Below, in pieces: positions 33,211 through 48,584 of a stretch of 64,000 bases of DNA (positions within the stretch are counted from its first letter, which is position 1; each line of letters begins with the position of its first letter). Made by a program: the position numbers and the translations under genes. Source of the stretch: Prinsepia uniflora (lineage: Eukaryota; Streptophyta; Magnoliopsida; Rosales; Rosaceae); the NCBI GenBank assembly GCA_032719365.1, contig CM064870.1, positions 43,556,194-43,620,193 of the forward strand, read 5' to 3'. The notes under the pieces were generated by a model. The model ran no database searches and was not told the origin of the DNA. It saw only the letters and a program-made list of their open reading frames with translations.

Positions 33211-35956
33211 TGTAACGACCCGTCCCAAATTCCTAGATTAGATTAGTGACTAATCACGATTAGTGATGTTAATCGGTGATTAGTTGAGCGAAATCGGACG
33301 AACGAAGCAAAATGACCGTTTTACCCCTAGGCGTGGCAAAACGTTGACTTTTAATTCGAGCCGTCAAATGGACTTTGATCGATGATCGTGACGTAGTTCG
33401 TGACGTCACTAGTTCATAGACAGGTGGCACGTTCAATTCCGACGTTCGAGGAAGAAGTTATGACGTTCGGAAGTTTACGGGCATTTTGGTAATTATGGTT
33501 AAAAGGGGCAAATGTTGACTTTTTGACCAGGAGGTCTGATGGCTGAGGGTCGAGGACCATTACGTAGATCGGGACAATACAAATCCATAGACAGGCGGCA
33601 CGTCGAATTCGGACGTTCGACGACGAATTACGGTTCACGAAAGTTCAAGGGTACTATTGCACGAATTACGAGACGAGTTCACTTTTGGACTCTAGTGGGC
33701 CCATATATTTGTCCTGATGCCCAATCCATCCAATGAACACCCAAATTGATTCATGCACCGTGCATTCCATTCCATTTCTTCATTTCAAACACACACCCAC
33801 CCCATGATCCGATCTCACCATTTCTCCCATCCGTGCAAACCCAAAACCCATCCAACCTTCACCCATGACTAGGACAGAGGACCAGGAGGCTGAGGGAGTT
33901 GAGGTGGCCGGCCTGGATGGCCAGAACCGCCGCAGACGGTGGCTGGAAGGAGGGAAACCCGTGAGGTTCATGGTAAGCCGTTTTGACCCATTTTCCATTT
34001 TTGACGTTTTGGGACGGTTTTAATGGTTTTAATGAATCAAATAGGTTGTTAGGAAGTTATTAAGAAGGTTTCTATGGTGGTTGGACGGCTGTGAAGCCGT
34101 GGGTGATTTTTGGAAACTTTGAACCGTTTGGTTCAAAATCAAACCATAGGATTTAGGTGTTTTTAGGTTGTTTTAAGGATTAGAATAGATAGGAAACATG
34201 AAAATAGGAATTATAGGATTAATTAGGGTTGAAATCGGACCAAATCGAAGAGGGGAAAGCACTGAACCGGTCACGCCGGTTCAGCACAGTACCTAGCCGG
34301 TTCAGACCGGTTTTCTGAGGTTGATAACGATAAATAGTGATCTGGCCCTTCTTGGGGCGCGTGGGCTATAATTTGGGGAAGTGTTCCAACATATTAAATC
34401 ATTTATTCGATGTAACGAACATTTTGGGACTTGTTTCGTGTCGATCGGACATCGTTTCGATAGGTTTCGGGTTGTCCGAAGGTTTAGGGTCGATTTAAAA
34501 ATAGTTAAAGTTTGGGAAAATTACGGGGATTTAATGGGAGGTTAATTGAGTAGTTAGTAACCTTCTATTAAAAATTTGGACAGGTTTGGGAGTCCTGGTG
34601 ATAGCGATTGGCCTGGGAGACGGTTATGGCACGCGTATCGAGGCGCGGCTTCGGACGGTCTGTGAGTGGACCTTGATTACTAAACTGTAATGCATACATA
34701 AATGTTTTATATGGTTTATGAATGTGATTTGATGATGTTGATTTGGATGCTTGTGATTTATATGATTTCACGCTTTACGAGGCGATTTACGTGCTTGCAC
34801 ATAAATCGAGGTTTCCTGTTTTACTCTGATTTTCCATTCTTATGGTTTTGGAAATAGTTTAATGAAATGATTTTGGATTTGAAAAGGTAACTCTCGGACT
34901 TGATGTCCATTTGATTTAACGAGGCATCGGGCCGGAGGCCCAGTTGGTTTACGATTCGGACCGGAGGTCCAGTTTGTATGTGGATTCAGGCCTATGGCCC
35001 AGCTATGTGTTACAAATGGTTTTTATGGGACATGATGGTTTATGGGAACCTGCATGAACCCTTGAAATGGATTTATGGGTCATGACGGTTTATGGGAACT
35101 GGCATGAACTCATGAAAGGATTTTATGGATTATGGCGGCTTATGAGGGGCCGGGCATGAATCCTGGAAAGGTTTTAAAGAATGATTTTCAAAAGGTTTTT
35201 CATATTCCATCCTTTATATATGATTGTCTCCTCCAGGGAGGGTCGTTGGCCTGGGTGGACCCCGGAGTAGTCACGGAGCACTAACTGAGTGGAGTCGCCC
35301 CCCAGTTGGGTTCCTTACTCTCAGGATGGGCATGGTTCGTTACCTCCAGGGAGGATAGATCTTTGGACTTTGACCTGGGTGGACCCTGGAGAGACTTGGG
35401 TTTGAGACCCCGGTTAACACGCGCGTAGTTTTCTTTCACCGTGACAGGTTCTGGATATGAATATAATGGATAAACATGATTTCAATTGGTTTGGGAAATT
35501 GTGTTTATAACGATAAATGGATTTGGGCTGAGATCCCACATATGTTCTTATGGTATGGTTTTCTATAAATGGTTTTGGGTAGGAGCCCGTGTGACTTGGA
35601 TTTAAGGAACTTGGGGCTGTGACCCTAAATATGAGTGTTTAAACATATGTGTTTGGATAAATGGTTTTACTATGCATGCATGCTTTTTAGTGAAGGGTAT
35701 AAAGGTCTTTTATGGAAATGTTTTTATAAACTTTTGTTTTGTCCACTCACAGTCTTTCTGTTTTTAATACCCTTCAGGTTGGATACGGTGTGGACTGTAG
35801 CAGCGACCGAGATATCACATACCTCCCCCGGATCATAGCGTACTCTGATTGCCCGAGAGGGCAAAGGTCAGAAATATCCCTTGTCTGACACTTCGTGTCA
35901 GACGGGAGTAGGGTCATCCCGCACTAATCCCGGGGGGATTGGGATGGGTCCTGTCA
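33211..35956 (+). repeat. 3' LTR of the LARD
   Basis: Starts TGTAACGACCCGTCCC and ends GGGATGGGTCCTGTCA, followed by ATACA. Same architecture as the 5' LTR. It lacks the long C run (CACCCACCCC at about 33793) and most of the TGTCAC palindrome, and retains TTTCTGTTTTTAATACCCTT (35755-35774) that the 5' LTR lost. Arms are CTGTGAGTGGAC (about 34661) and GTCCACTCACAG (35741-35752). Confidence 0.92.
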
Positions 35957-36371
35957 ATACATTTCCTTGACCGCTTCCCATAGCTGGTACGAGGATTCTG
36001 AGTAGCTGAATATTTCAGCTAACTTTCGTTCCATGGAATTCAAGAGCCATGACATAACTAGTTGATCCTTACTAAGCCAAGATTCATACTTTGGTGAGGA
36101 AGCATCAGGTACTTTGATGCTTCCATTTATGAACCCTAACTTGGACCTGCCACCCAGCGCCAAAGACACAGATCTTAACCACGGAAATTAATTAAACTCA
36201 TTCAGTACGACTGAGCTTAACTTTTGATTTGGGTTGACGTGCACCTCATGCACATTCACGGAGGAATGCTCCGGGGAACTTTCAGCTTCTGATGCTAAAG
36301 GATTGTCTTCAGAAATTTTGGAGATTGAATACTCTCGGATAGCAGTATAGCAGAAGCAGGTTAATTTCCCT
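35957..36371 (-). pseudogene. Copia gag, N-terminal part
   Basis: Begins just after the primer site. SVSLALGGRSKLGFINGS and KYESWLSKDQLVMSWLLNSM, then SYQLWEAVKEMY, are typical copia gag. One stop at about 36188-36190 takes the place of the Tyr in the conserved N-Y-x-P-W motif. The reading ends in EMY at the ATACA duplication; gag resumes at 27178. ATACA 35957-35961 is the right duplication copy. Confidence 0.88.
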
Positions 36372-36383
36372 GCTCTGATACCA
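36372..36383 (-). promoter_or_regulatory. Primer binding site of the copia element
   Basis: GCTCTGATACCA on the plus strand is TGGTATCAGAGC on the minus strand, directly abutting the LTR at 36384 and before gag. Initiator-Met tRNA is the usual copia primer. Confidence 0.88.
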
Positions 36384-36750
36384 TGTTGATTTTCAAAGGT
36401 TGAATTATATTTCACTCATGTGATTATTACAATTGTACAACAATATATAGGAGGGATTAACCCTAGTTTTACGCCACAACCGGCGGCATAGGGAAGCTAA
36501 ATAACAACTCCTTGAATTAAGGGGGGTTGGCAACTTAGATTAGGAAGTTGACAGCAAACTAATCACAAGGGAACCAGACTCTTAACCACCTAGGGAACAA
36601 TCAATACCCATGAGAAACATAGGAGATTAGTTTACCAATCTCTTTATTATCCAGTTAATACCAAAGCCTTCTCAAATATTCAGGAAACCCGAATATCCAC
36701 TAGGCAACTTCCAATAAAACACATCTGAATGCCAATCCAATAGACCTACA
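36384..36750 (-). repeat. 5' LTR of the copia element (outer end uncertain)
   Basis: Starts on the plus strand with TGTTGATTTTCAAAGG next to the primer site. The outer boundary is not clear; candidates run from about 36750 to 36897. No second copy of this LTR is visible on the 24.9-kb side. A separate 9-bp inverted pair, TGTAGGTTT (about 36843) and AAACCTACA (about 36888), lies just outside. Confidence 0.6.
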
Positions 36751-36899
36751 AAATACACCAAAACAAAAGCAAGCCACTTAGCCACCCCGATGGAAATAAA
36801 TGAATTCCATAGATTTTAGACAAATTCGAAGAGGCTATTCCTGTAGGTTTATCAGTATATATTTTAAGTCCCAATACACTTTTTAGAATAAAACCTACA

Positions 36900-38764
36900 T
36901 TTTTTTGAAGATAAATTTGAATGATTTGATTAATATTTGAGCAAGCGCGGGTGATCTATCACGTGAAGGCTAGTCTGTGGCCAACAGACAGACACATGTG
37001 ATATCAGCAATTCCTAGGTGGGTATACACTACAATCTCAATTCAAAAGTCGTATCTCGAATTAACCGTCTCAAATTCATATGACCACTTTTCTTAATCAA
37101 TGTCAAGTATATCATGCACAAAGATCTCATAAATTAATCACTTAAGGTTTACATAGGAAGGTATCATAAAAGAATCAACTAAAGCATATTCGGGGAAATT
37201 TAATATAATCACAAATCAACAAGGCGTACTAGGTAAATAAGGCATAATAATTAGAAAAAGCATGCTAGGGAAATTTTCATCAAGTAGTCAATCAATGCTC
37301 GCTAAGTTAACTTTTCAAATATTCTAAAATATCGTAAAACATGCAAGTAAAAGATAATGATTTAAAACAAGGTTTGCGAATGAGGTCCACTCACAAACTA
37401 GTTGGGAAGTTGAAATCACCCAAAAAAATCAAGCCACGTAAGCTCCAAGCTTGTCACAATCCTACACAAATTCGACAAAAAGGTTACTTAATCATTTTCA
37501 AGTAAACACTATAAGACAACTCTCTTAAGTTTCCCAAAACAGGATTAAATTAACTCTAAACACCTAAAAATATATTTAGAAGATCTGAAACTTCCCAAAA
37601 TTTAGGCCCACACTATGGGTTGGAAACACCCTCACATGCCACCACGCAACACCATGCCCGGGAAAACTGCTCCACGCGCTGCCATGCCATGCCTGGGTGG
37701 GGAAGCTATTCTACGCGCCTACATTTGTCACCGCGGGTGAAAAAGTGACCTCGACTGCCGTCACACGCAGGTCAGAGGTCGAAAAGCAACCTCATGCATT
37801 GGAATATTCTTGAAAAAGTATTCTGTCACCATGACGGAATATTCCAACAAATTTAACACAATATCCTGAAGGAATTAGAATATTATGTTAGGTTTAACAG
37901 AATTAGGGTTAGTTATCATATAGTTAGCATATTCCGTCAACTATTGACGACCTCAATCAAACTTAACGGCTGGACCAGTCACTAGAGTCTCGTCAGAGAT
38001 AACTATTGAATGACTACTATCGACATCAACATCAATTAGATTTTGGGAAATTTTTTGAAGTACATCCTGAATTCCGTTTTCGACCAGAATCACAGCATTT
38101 GACTCGAAAATAACCCAAGGTTTCAAAAATTTAGCTCTCAAGGTTCGATTCCACGCCCAAATTCTTGAATTGTCTGAGATTTGGTGGTGAACACCCAAAA
38201 TCCAATCTCAACCAAAACTTGGTAAAATTAGCATGCAACAAATCTAACATGAAGCTCACATCAATACAATTTTAATGATCTTGAAAATAGGTACAATGAT
38301 TACCTAGGGTGGCCGATACTGCGCCAGAAAGTCGTGGCTACGCCGAGGTTCTCATCCTCGATGAACTCGCCATAGTGGTCAATAGCGGTCATAAATTGTA
38401 CCATCGTCATCATCTCATTGAAGGGGAGCTTTTAGTCGAGGTTTAAGCTTTTGGGTTGGTTGGAGTCGACGCTCTAGGTAGTGGCTGATTGGCCATGTTT
38501 TTGGGTGTTTCTCAACTAGGATGATAAAGAAAGAGTGAGGAAAAATCGAGTGGAGATAACTAGGAAAGGAGAATGACTTGGGCTTAGTAAATCGGCATTC
38601 GGGCTAAGCTGCAGAGTTCTTTTTTTGTTAGAAGGCTTAATCTTTTTGGGCCCAAGTTCCACACTTGACGTAACAACTTTAAACTCAAAGCCCAAACAAT
38701 GGTCATTGGGGCATTTTGGTAAATTAGAACTTTTGATGTTCGGATTTATGAAAATGATGTGACA
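36900..38764 (-). repeat. Decayed minus-strand LTR (element M3)
   Basis: Right end fixed by GTGACA at 38764, next to a polypurine-like tract. GGGGCATTTTGGTAAATTAG (38709) is a U3 module word, and GTCCACTCACAAACTAG (37388) is the inverted arm in opposite orientation. The left end is lost near the copia LTR. ORFs here are not coding. Confidence 0.55.
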
Positions 38765-39622
38765 ATCTACCATTTTTAAGGAAATTTGTCCTCGTAATTT
38801 GTTCAACATAGGTCAAAGATGTAACTCTCTAAAGCTCTTCAAGCTTTCTCGCGCATTTATGTCACTAACTAGTGATTTTGTTACCCAAACCAGCTGGTTC
38901 ACTATAAATCACTAATGGGTTGCCAAATTTAAATCTTAAACTTCTGATGCAACTCTACAAACTTAATGTATGTTATCCTCAGGTGATACAATGGATTGGA
39001 ATCTTTATGAAAAGTTTTCTGAATGTCAAGTATGGGTTTCATAGATAACGACAGTTTCCCCTAAACTAGACCAGCACTGGACCTTTGAAATTAAATTTTC
39101 CTTCACTAACAAATTCATCTGGATTAAACGACTGACAACACCTCAGTGTTTCCAACTGTCTCGTATTGTATCACGTGTCAAGGTCTCACCATTCTTGGTC
39201 TAGCCAATCCAAGCACATGCATCAAGGTAACAACTACTAAAACCATGCTTATTGTTCTCGAGTAGCCGGTCTTGTGAGGTGTCAACTAATCTTTTCAGTA
39301 ACTTATCGTGATTGCTTTTATTAACATTTTCCTTATGGGTCACTTCAGTTTCTCACCAACCCAAACAACAACTAACCACCTACGAACTAGTTTCCTCTGA
39401 TAATGGTCTAAATCGCACTTCAGGTATTGGAGTAATTAATTTTGCCTATGCTTTAAATGGTAATTGAGTACCCCTCTGTACTAGCATTTCCTTAATTGTA
39501 TTTAAAGTTGAAAGTAAAAACGGGTAAGTTCGTTAGATTACCAGCTATTAAATAATGAGAACGCAGCTCTCCCATCAGTTATTCGAATTCTTCAAATAAC
39601 CATCACGACTAGATGGTTCTCT
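38765..39622 (-). pseudogene. 3' end of the internal region of element M3
   Basis: On the minus strand ACGAGGACAAATTTCCTTAA followed by AAATGGTAGAT lies directly before the LTR, matching the end-of-pol and polypurine context of Tekay-like elements. Further right no domain is readable. The element at 39628 inserted here (duplication TAACA). Confidence 0.5.
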
Positions 39623-39627
39623 TAACA

Positions 39628-39693
39628 TGTAACGACCTGGACTTTAATTTAATTTTTTTTATGGGATTTTTTCGGAATTTTATTTATGGTTGG
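39628..39693 (+). repeat. Truncated 5' LTR of G2
   Basis: TGTAACGACCTGGACTTTAA through TTTATGGTTGGA matches the start of the 3' LTR at 42795 apart from a small gap. At TTGG it switches to integrase sequence; TTGG also occurs at the corresponding place in the intact integrase gene. Confidence 0.85.
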
Positions 39694-40299
39694 ACGAGAG
39701 CACATTTCAGTACAACCTTTCATCCTCAGACTAACAGGCAGTCTACGAAGACTATTCAGACTCTAAAGGACATGATAAGAGTATGTGTGATATAGTTCAG
39801 TAGGAGTTAGAATTCACACTTACCCTTGATGGAGTTCGCTTGCAATAATAGTTATCAAGCTAGCGTTGGGATGTCTCCTTTTACAGCACTGTATGGTTGA
39901 TAGTGCAGAACACCTATTTGTTGAATAGAGGTGGGTAAGAGAAGGTTTTTGACGCCTGAGATTGCAGATATAACATTTGAAAAGATTAATATTATCAGAG
40001 AAATACTAAAGGTAGCTCAAGATCACTAGAAAATCTATGTCGCCCGTTGCACCAGGGACCTTGAGTTTGAGGTTAGGGATTGGGTCTTCTTAAAAGTTTC
40101 CCTTTCGAAGGGTATTGTACAGTTTCCTCGACATGGGAAGTTGAGTCCATGGTACATTGGACCATATGAGATCGCATAAAGAATAGGCACATTGACTTTT
40201 CAACTTTCTTTGCCCTTGGAACTTTCTATAATCCACAACGTTTCCACGTGTCTATGCTCCAGAAGTATCTATTTGATGAGTCGCATGTGCTAAGGAAGG
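39694..40299 (+). pseudogene. Integrase C-terminal part of G2
   Basis: HFSTTFHPQTNRQSTKTIQT, LPLMEFACNNSYQASVGMSP and KLSPWYIGPYEIA-type words align with the intact integrase at 60.2-60.4 and 63.5-63.7 kb. The catalytic Glu position (Q-S-E-R in the intact copy) reads Q-S-T-K. Several stops and shifts are present. At 40299 the solo LTR interrupts; the frame continues at 42562. Confidence 0.83.
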
Positions 40300-42556
<2,257 letters not shown>

Positions 42557-42561
42557 GAAGC

Positions 42562-42750
42562 AGCCTGTCAAACTCAAGGAAGATTTGAGCTATGAGGAGC
42601 AATAGGTTATGATTCTGGTTCGGAAGGACAAGGTGCTTCGTAGGAAAACTATTCCTATGGTAAGGTTCTGTGGAGGAATTTTAACGTGAAGGAGGCCGTA
42701 TGGAAGCCCCGGGCTTTGATGTGGGAACAATACCCCCAACTTTTCTAATG
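42562..42750 (+). pseudogene. Integrase tail / chromodomain-like end of G2
   Basis: KVLWRNFNVKEAVWKPRALM and EQYPQLF, then a stop, align with VKVLWRNYDVEEATWEPEEL and QYPHLFE at 63.88-63.97 kb. This C-terminal block is the chromodomain-like end of Tekay/Del integrases, thought to guide insertion to heterochromatin. Confidence 0.8.
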
Positions 42751-42769
42751 ACATGTATGAATTTTGAGA

Positions 42770-42794
42770 ACAAAATTTCTTTAAGGGGGTAGAT
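42770..42794 (+). promoter_or_regulatory. Polypurine tract of G2
   Basis: AAGGGGGTAGAT follows AACAAAATTTCTTT and directly precedes TGTAACGACCCGG of the 3' LTR. Confidence 0.8.
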
Positions 42795-44799
42795 TGTAAC
42801 GACCCGGACTTTAATTTATGAATTTTACCAAATTTTTTTGGGATTTTTTTTATGGTTGGAAAATTTTTCCCTTAGTTCCTTTTACTAGGTTGTAGTTTGG
42901 GAGGGGCATTGTGGTCATAAGGAAATGGGATATTTTTGGAAGGATAGTTAACTTGTGGTTGGGAGCACATGCCTTACTTTCTCATCCTCATTTCTTCTCT
43001 ATCTCTCCCGTCCACCTGAAACCACCCAAAACAACCCATTAGTTCAACTAGTGATTTTGGACATTTTCCGCTTAAACTAAGCTTCGGGTCATGTTCCTTG
43101 GACCCTTGCGAGAAAAACCAACTATGTTCTGAGGGATGAAACACGTGGAACACCCATACTCGAGGAGGAAGATAAATCAAAACTTTCGAGGCTTTTTCGT
43201 GAATTTCAAGTACTTTTCTAGGCTTTGAACTTGTATTTGAATTCCTAGGATTAAGTTGATAAATTTTCATATTTGGTCCGTCTAATTTGGTTGAGAAATG
43301 AGGAAGTTATGGAGGTTTGAAGTTTTGGGTTTCAATGGCAATTTTTCGGCCAAACCAAATGGCGGCATCGATCATCATCTTAGGCAGACCAGTGGCGTCG
43401 ACATGACGTCATGATGACGTCATTAGGTGACGTCAGTAGGTGATGTCAGCAGCCACGTCAAGACGCGTGGCGACATGTGGACACACTTTACTAGACACGA
43501 CGACAGGTGTCCTAAAGTTCTCAATGTTCTGAATCCAATGGTGGTTTCGGATCGATCAGAGTTTGTTTTAGGGTAGTTTGGAGTCCAAAGTGATAGTGAC
43601 CCCCAATTGGGACATATGTTATCCCAAGATTTTGGGGGGAGGGGGGGTTTTTACTGACAAGGTTATATTTAACGTTAGTGACCCCCAATTGTTACTTTGA
43701 TAGGCCAGGACATTCCAGAAACTTCTGTGGAGCGCAGAGCTCAAAATTGAGCTACCGGTTTGACTGTGAGTGGATTTTTTGTTTATTAAATTGAGATGAT
43801 TGCATATTTATGTGTTTCTATGCCTTTATTGCATATTATGGATTGTAGTGGTTTGAATATATGATTCTAAATGCTTATTGATTATTTGGATAAATTCTTG
43901 ATTTTAGAATATATATATATATATATATTCAAGATAATGATTTCTAGACACAAATTATTACAGATTATGGGAAATCGGGATTTTAGGCACATGCCCACAC
44001 ACAGTTTTTTGGGCTTTATGGGTTATTTCACAAGCAAGTTAAATGGTATTTTTGTAAATTATTTTTCCCATTATGGTCATCCTCATGAGATTTGTTCTCT
44101 ATTCCGGTCATCCTCGGAGTTAGACTCCATAGGTTCCCATAAACAAATTTGGACGTCGTCAGAGTTAGACTCCACACGTTCGGACGGAGTTGGACTCTGT
44201 AGATTCTAAGACTGCCTACACGTAGTACAATTTGATTAGCTGGTCAGGCCATCAGGATTCGAAGTTTGATTATTATTGATTATGGTGTCTAGATTTTTGA
44301 AATGTTTATAAATAGGGATTTGAACAGTATGTGAGCCAAGGAAATTTATATGCTTTACATGATTGTATTGGTCTCACAGTTTATATATTTAATTATGTTA
44401 TCTGAAATCGGGTATTTATTTGGCTATGCATACATGATTTATAAACAGGAGGGTAAAATGAGTATTTCAGAAATGTTTTCTAAAGGAATTTGTTTTTTTC
44501 CACTCCCATTTTCATGGTTGTTTGTACCTTCCAGGTTGTACCTTGTAACTTTAGGACTGTGCACTCTCTTTAATCATAGTAGGATTTTGGTTATTTATCT
44601 TTTATCTGGTTTCTTCTGTATAACTGTTGATTTACTGAACTTTTGTTTAATGGTTGACACATGGGTTTTATCCCTTGTCTAACATCATTATCTTATTTAA
44701 ATTTGGTTTAGGGGTAATTTTTAAATTTTTAAGTTTCTGTGTCAAACGGGAGCATGCCTTTTGGAAAATATTAAAGTGAAATCGAGAAAAGTCATGTCA
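42795..44799 (+). repeat. 3' LTR of G2
   Basis: 2005 bp from TGTAACGACCCGGACTTTAA to AGTCATGTCA, then TAACA. It has three TGACGTCA palindromes (43404, 43415, 43428), GTGAGTGGA (43771) with a decayed partner TCCACTCCC (about 44499), hairpins GGAGT-TAG-ACTCC (44116), GAGT-TAG-ACTC (44162) and GGAGT-TGG-ACTCT (44186), and a GTCAAACGGGAGC tail. Confidence 0.85.
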
Positions 44800-45129
44800 T
44801 AACAAGGAAGTATCGAAACTTGCACAGAGATACTCTCAACCCTTAAATCCAAAAATGGTGCAAGATTTCCACCAAACACTTATTCTTAATTCGACTAAAA
44901 TCTTAGAAAAAAGGATATGTGATGTAGCAAAACAATTGTTCTAATCTCGTAATGCAACGGTACTTCTAATGGTGAAGGTGCCGACTTATTCTATTCAATC
45001 TCGCTCACGGCATTATCTATCCAACTCAAAATTTTAAATTCGCTAGCTTTACTCACCAACTAGTTACCTATGAACCCAAGCTCCCAAGTCCAATATCTAA
45101 CACAAACACGCCCTAGCTTCAATCTAGCC

Positions 45130-46020
45130 CTCATTATTAGGTCGGATCAGGCAAACCCGACCCAAAATTTTTGGGCTTGGACCGGGCTGGGCCTATTTCA
45201 TAATTTAAAAAATATCGAGCCAGGTCGGGCAGGCTTGATCATAAATATGAAAGCCCATGTCTTTTGTCTGGTGGGTTTGGACCAAGGTTTTATCGGGCTT
45301 TATGGGTCGGGCCTACTAAGCCCACTTGGGCCGGGCCTACTAAGCCCACTTCTACCTACCTAATTATAAAAGTGTGAGTTGAGCTTAAATATCATTATTG
45401 AATATTGAGACAAGGTAAGGAGGGGACCTATTGGGTTTGGAGAATTGACTTAATCTTTCGACCACAAAGTCGAGACACGGTAAAGTGGTCACTAATCACA
45501 AATCTACTTGAATTGTAGTAAGTTCTATGAAGAGTTACCCGAAGGGCTAGCTCCTGAGAGATTCATTGTGGAGCTATGCTACTCCTAACTGTCACTCAGT
45601 GTAATAAAGGTATCAGTATCAAAGTGGGTTAAAAAGAGTGAATTTGATGAATTCTCTATATCAAATTGCAATGACCCAAGTAACCTTTTCGGTAAAGATG
45701 GAAGAGTGAGATGTGGAGTTGTATATAAAAACATGCACTTATATAAAAACTAGGTTGAGCTTGGGTTGGAGTTTTGGGTTTGAGCTGAAATAGTAGTAAT
45801 AAGATTTGACTAGGTATTAATTCTTAATTTATAATTCTTTTATATATTCGGGTTTACATGGGCGAGTCGGGCTGGACTTACCGGGCCTTATCGGACTCGG
45901 CCCTATTGGGTTTGAATACCCTAAACCCAAGTCCAACCCGTCAACATGCGGATCGGGCCGGGCCGGGCTTTTTGTCACTGGGCCTACCGGGTACCCACAT
46001 GCCCGTGGGCTTCTGAACCA
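45130..46020. mobile_element. Possible hAT-like non-autonomous element
   Basis: Both ends are rich in CGGGCCGGGC-type words in opposite senses: GACCGGGCTGGGCC (about 45180) and GGGCCGGGCCGGGC (about 45955), with an AT-rich centre. GGGCCTACTAAGCCCACTT is repeated at 45309 and 45333. Such ends are common in plant hAT-type non-autonomous elements. No duplication or exact terminus was found. Confidence 0.35.
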
Positions 46021-48584
46021 AATGTTGAGGGTTACTTCAATCCCTATAAATTAAAATAATAAAAGGAGGCTTCCAAGGGTGAAAGAGTGTCACCCCACTA
46101 GTCAAGCAAACCAAGCATAAAACAAATCATTTGTGTGTAAACTTAACCAATCTTGGAAGAAATAAGAATTAAAAAGCAAAATCTTACAACTCAATGCCAG
46201 AATACGAGCTTAACACTCTGACGTATGAACACCTAGATCAAACTTGAGTAGTAGCAACTAGACTTGTTCGGGGTGTAAACTCAACTGCTTACTTACTAGG
46301 TGAAAGTCCCTCAGTAAATGGTTAATGAAGTAACCCAAGGTAGTGACTCCAATTTCTCCATCCCAAAATCTTCCATGACTTCTCGGTTAGTGATTCCAAA
46401 TTTTACTCTATCAATCCAACTAAATAACTATGTCAAAAGCTAACAACTGATCGTAAAACTTTTAACCTTTCACGAAAGTACAACTTACAACGTATGTTGT
46501 GTATGATGACAGAACCACAAAAAACTACTGGTTTGTCAAACAAGCCTCAACATTCTCTCAATGTGATAAAAATTTAAACACCAATGACTTGGAATTGTCC
46601 AAACATGACGTCAATCCATTTGTCAACCCATTTGTAAGGAGAGGTGATGCAACAGTAACTAAATCTATGACTACTAGGAAGGTTTTCCTCAAACAGGGGT
46701 GATTTAAGGATCTCGATTGGAAATATTTAAGAATCTTGCCTAGGGTTAAGTATTGCTCCATCTAAGCAACTTAGTAAGTTCCCACTAAAATAGGTTCCTA
46801 CATACTAATAAAAAGGTCATTGGTATAACACTTGGTTTAAGATCAATGTCTAACATTGGAGTGAAGGTTCCTAACACAACTGCATGGTAGAAATGTTCCT
46901 ACTTTCACTAAAAACTAGGCGGTGATTGAGTGAATTACCATGACCAAATCGAACACAAATAAAAAGGAACGGTCGGAGGCTTGAAACCTCACCATGCTTC
47001 TAGAATGAAAAGCATTTATCTAGGTTCACATTTAATCCAAAGAATAGTCTCAGCAGTGTTAACTTCCTAGTTTAGGTTTCAACAGAACACGTCCTTATAA
47101 ACTCCTAGTATTCGTTAAGTCAAACATATCGATTTAGAAAATCTTGGGCTAACCTCCTCAAAGTAAACTAACATGACAGTACCAGTTCCCCCTCAAACTA
47201 AACACAAGGTCAATAAAAAGAGTTCGAAGAAAAAGCCCACTCATACAGTTAATTGTGATTCTCGTTTAAACTCGTCTACCACAAGTTATACGAATAGGGG
47301 CGACACTGAATCGTAAAACTTGAGTCATTAACTACCCAACACTTCGACAAAGTCTTGGGTGCAGAAATCGAGAATAATTTATAGATTAAATGGGAAAGGC
47401 TAACCCAGATTGGATAAAATTGTTATCATGTAATCCCAGACAAAAGGTGCTTTAACACTAAGCTTGGAGTTAATGATCGTACTAACTGTAAGGACAAAGT
47501 CATCGAACAACAATTGTGAACCTAACAACTACTTCCTCGGTGATAATAATTGTGAACAGCACAACTATTAATCGAGACGCACAAAGAAAATGCTATCAAA
47601 ACTACAACAACTATTAGTAATCGCGAATGACCACCCACAAAAACTTTGCCAAACTTCAACTTAGGTCGTGACATGTAAAACCTTATGAGGAATATGGTTT
47701 ACTACTCAGATCGACAAAGCAAGGAAATGATAAACAAATTGGTTTAAGATAAGGGTACATATTATAGAATCACAAGAGGATATGAAATAATGCATAGTAC
47801 TCTGAAGCCAATTTCAATCAATCCATTTCGAACAAAACGACCCCAAGTTGAGCCATATTGTCAGTTATGAAATCATTCAACTCGTATGAAAAAAAAAAAA
47901 ACCCAATGCATAAATGTGGGGACTAAAATTGTCAACTTCTCTAAAATATTTACTTAGTTAGAGAAAGCAAGTGATAGCAATAGAGTCCAAGTATCAAAGA
48001 ACTTGCCAACCGCCAAAAGAGAAAGAGGAGGGTTGTGACAATAGGTCGTGTATTTGTGACATGTATGATGAAGTGTGAAATTAAACTGGTGGATTTAAAC
48101 AGATTGCCATAAACCATATGAGGAAAGAAATATGCTAAATCAAATAAATCACCATGACCTATAGAAGTAATTGAAAATAATTTATAAATCTATAACTGAT
48201 TTAATTACGTTGAGTGAAAATGGTTTAAGGAACACACAAGTGTCAAATCACACAAGTAAAATTCTTATTCAAACAAGAACAAGCTTGAACAAAATTCGAC
48301 AAATTGGTTAAGGTGAATGTACCTGGTATCAAGAAGTATCACATCATAATATATGCTACAATCATGATATCGCCTAATCAACATCATTTTAACGAAAAAG
48401 CTTTACCATCACCAACAAGGAAATTCACATGAGTAAATGAGCTTTTACAAAAACAAAAAAAAGATTTCATCAAGTAAAAACAACCCAAAGTGAAGCATGA
48501 TACAAAAACTCAATAGTAAAGCAAATTTATTTGCAAGATGGTTAATAAATCGTAGAATACACCGTAGCCATCATCATTTAGTCC

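Larger units (their letters stand above)
27184..35956 (+). mobile_element. Non-autonomous LTR retrotransposon (LARD type), 8.77 kb
   Basis: Two direct LTRs of 2766 and 2746 bp, a primer site 3 bp after the first, a polypurine tract before the second and perfect ATACA duplications. The internal 3.26 kb shows no gag, protease, RT or integrase in any frame. LARDs are defined by exactly this: intact cis signals, long non-coding interior, movement by proteins of a partner. The PPT context TTTCGAGGACGAAATT and the iMet primer site match the Tekay-like element at the right edge, the likely partner type. Confidence 0.88.

Noticed and set aside
36842..36897. TGTAGGTTT / AAACCTACA pair as ends of the copia LTR
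   Set aside because: The pair encloses only about 55 bp outside the likely LTR end and does not match the TGTTGA start.
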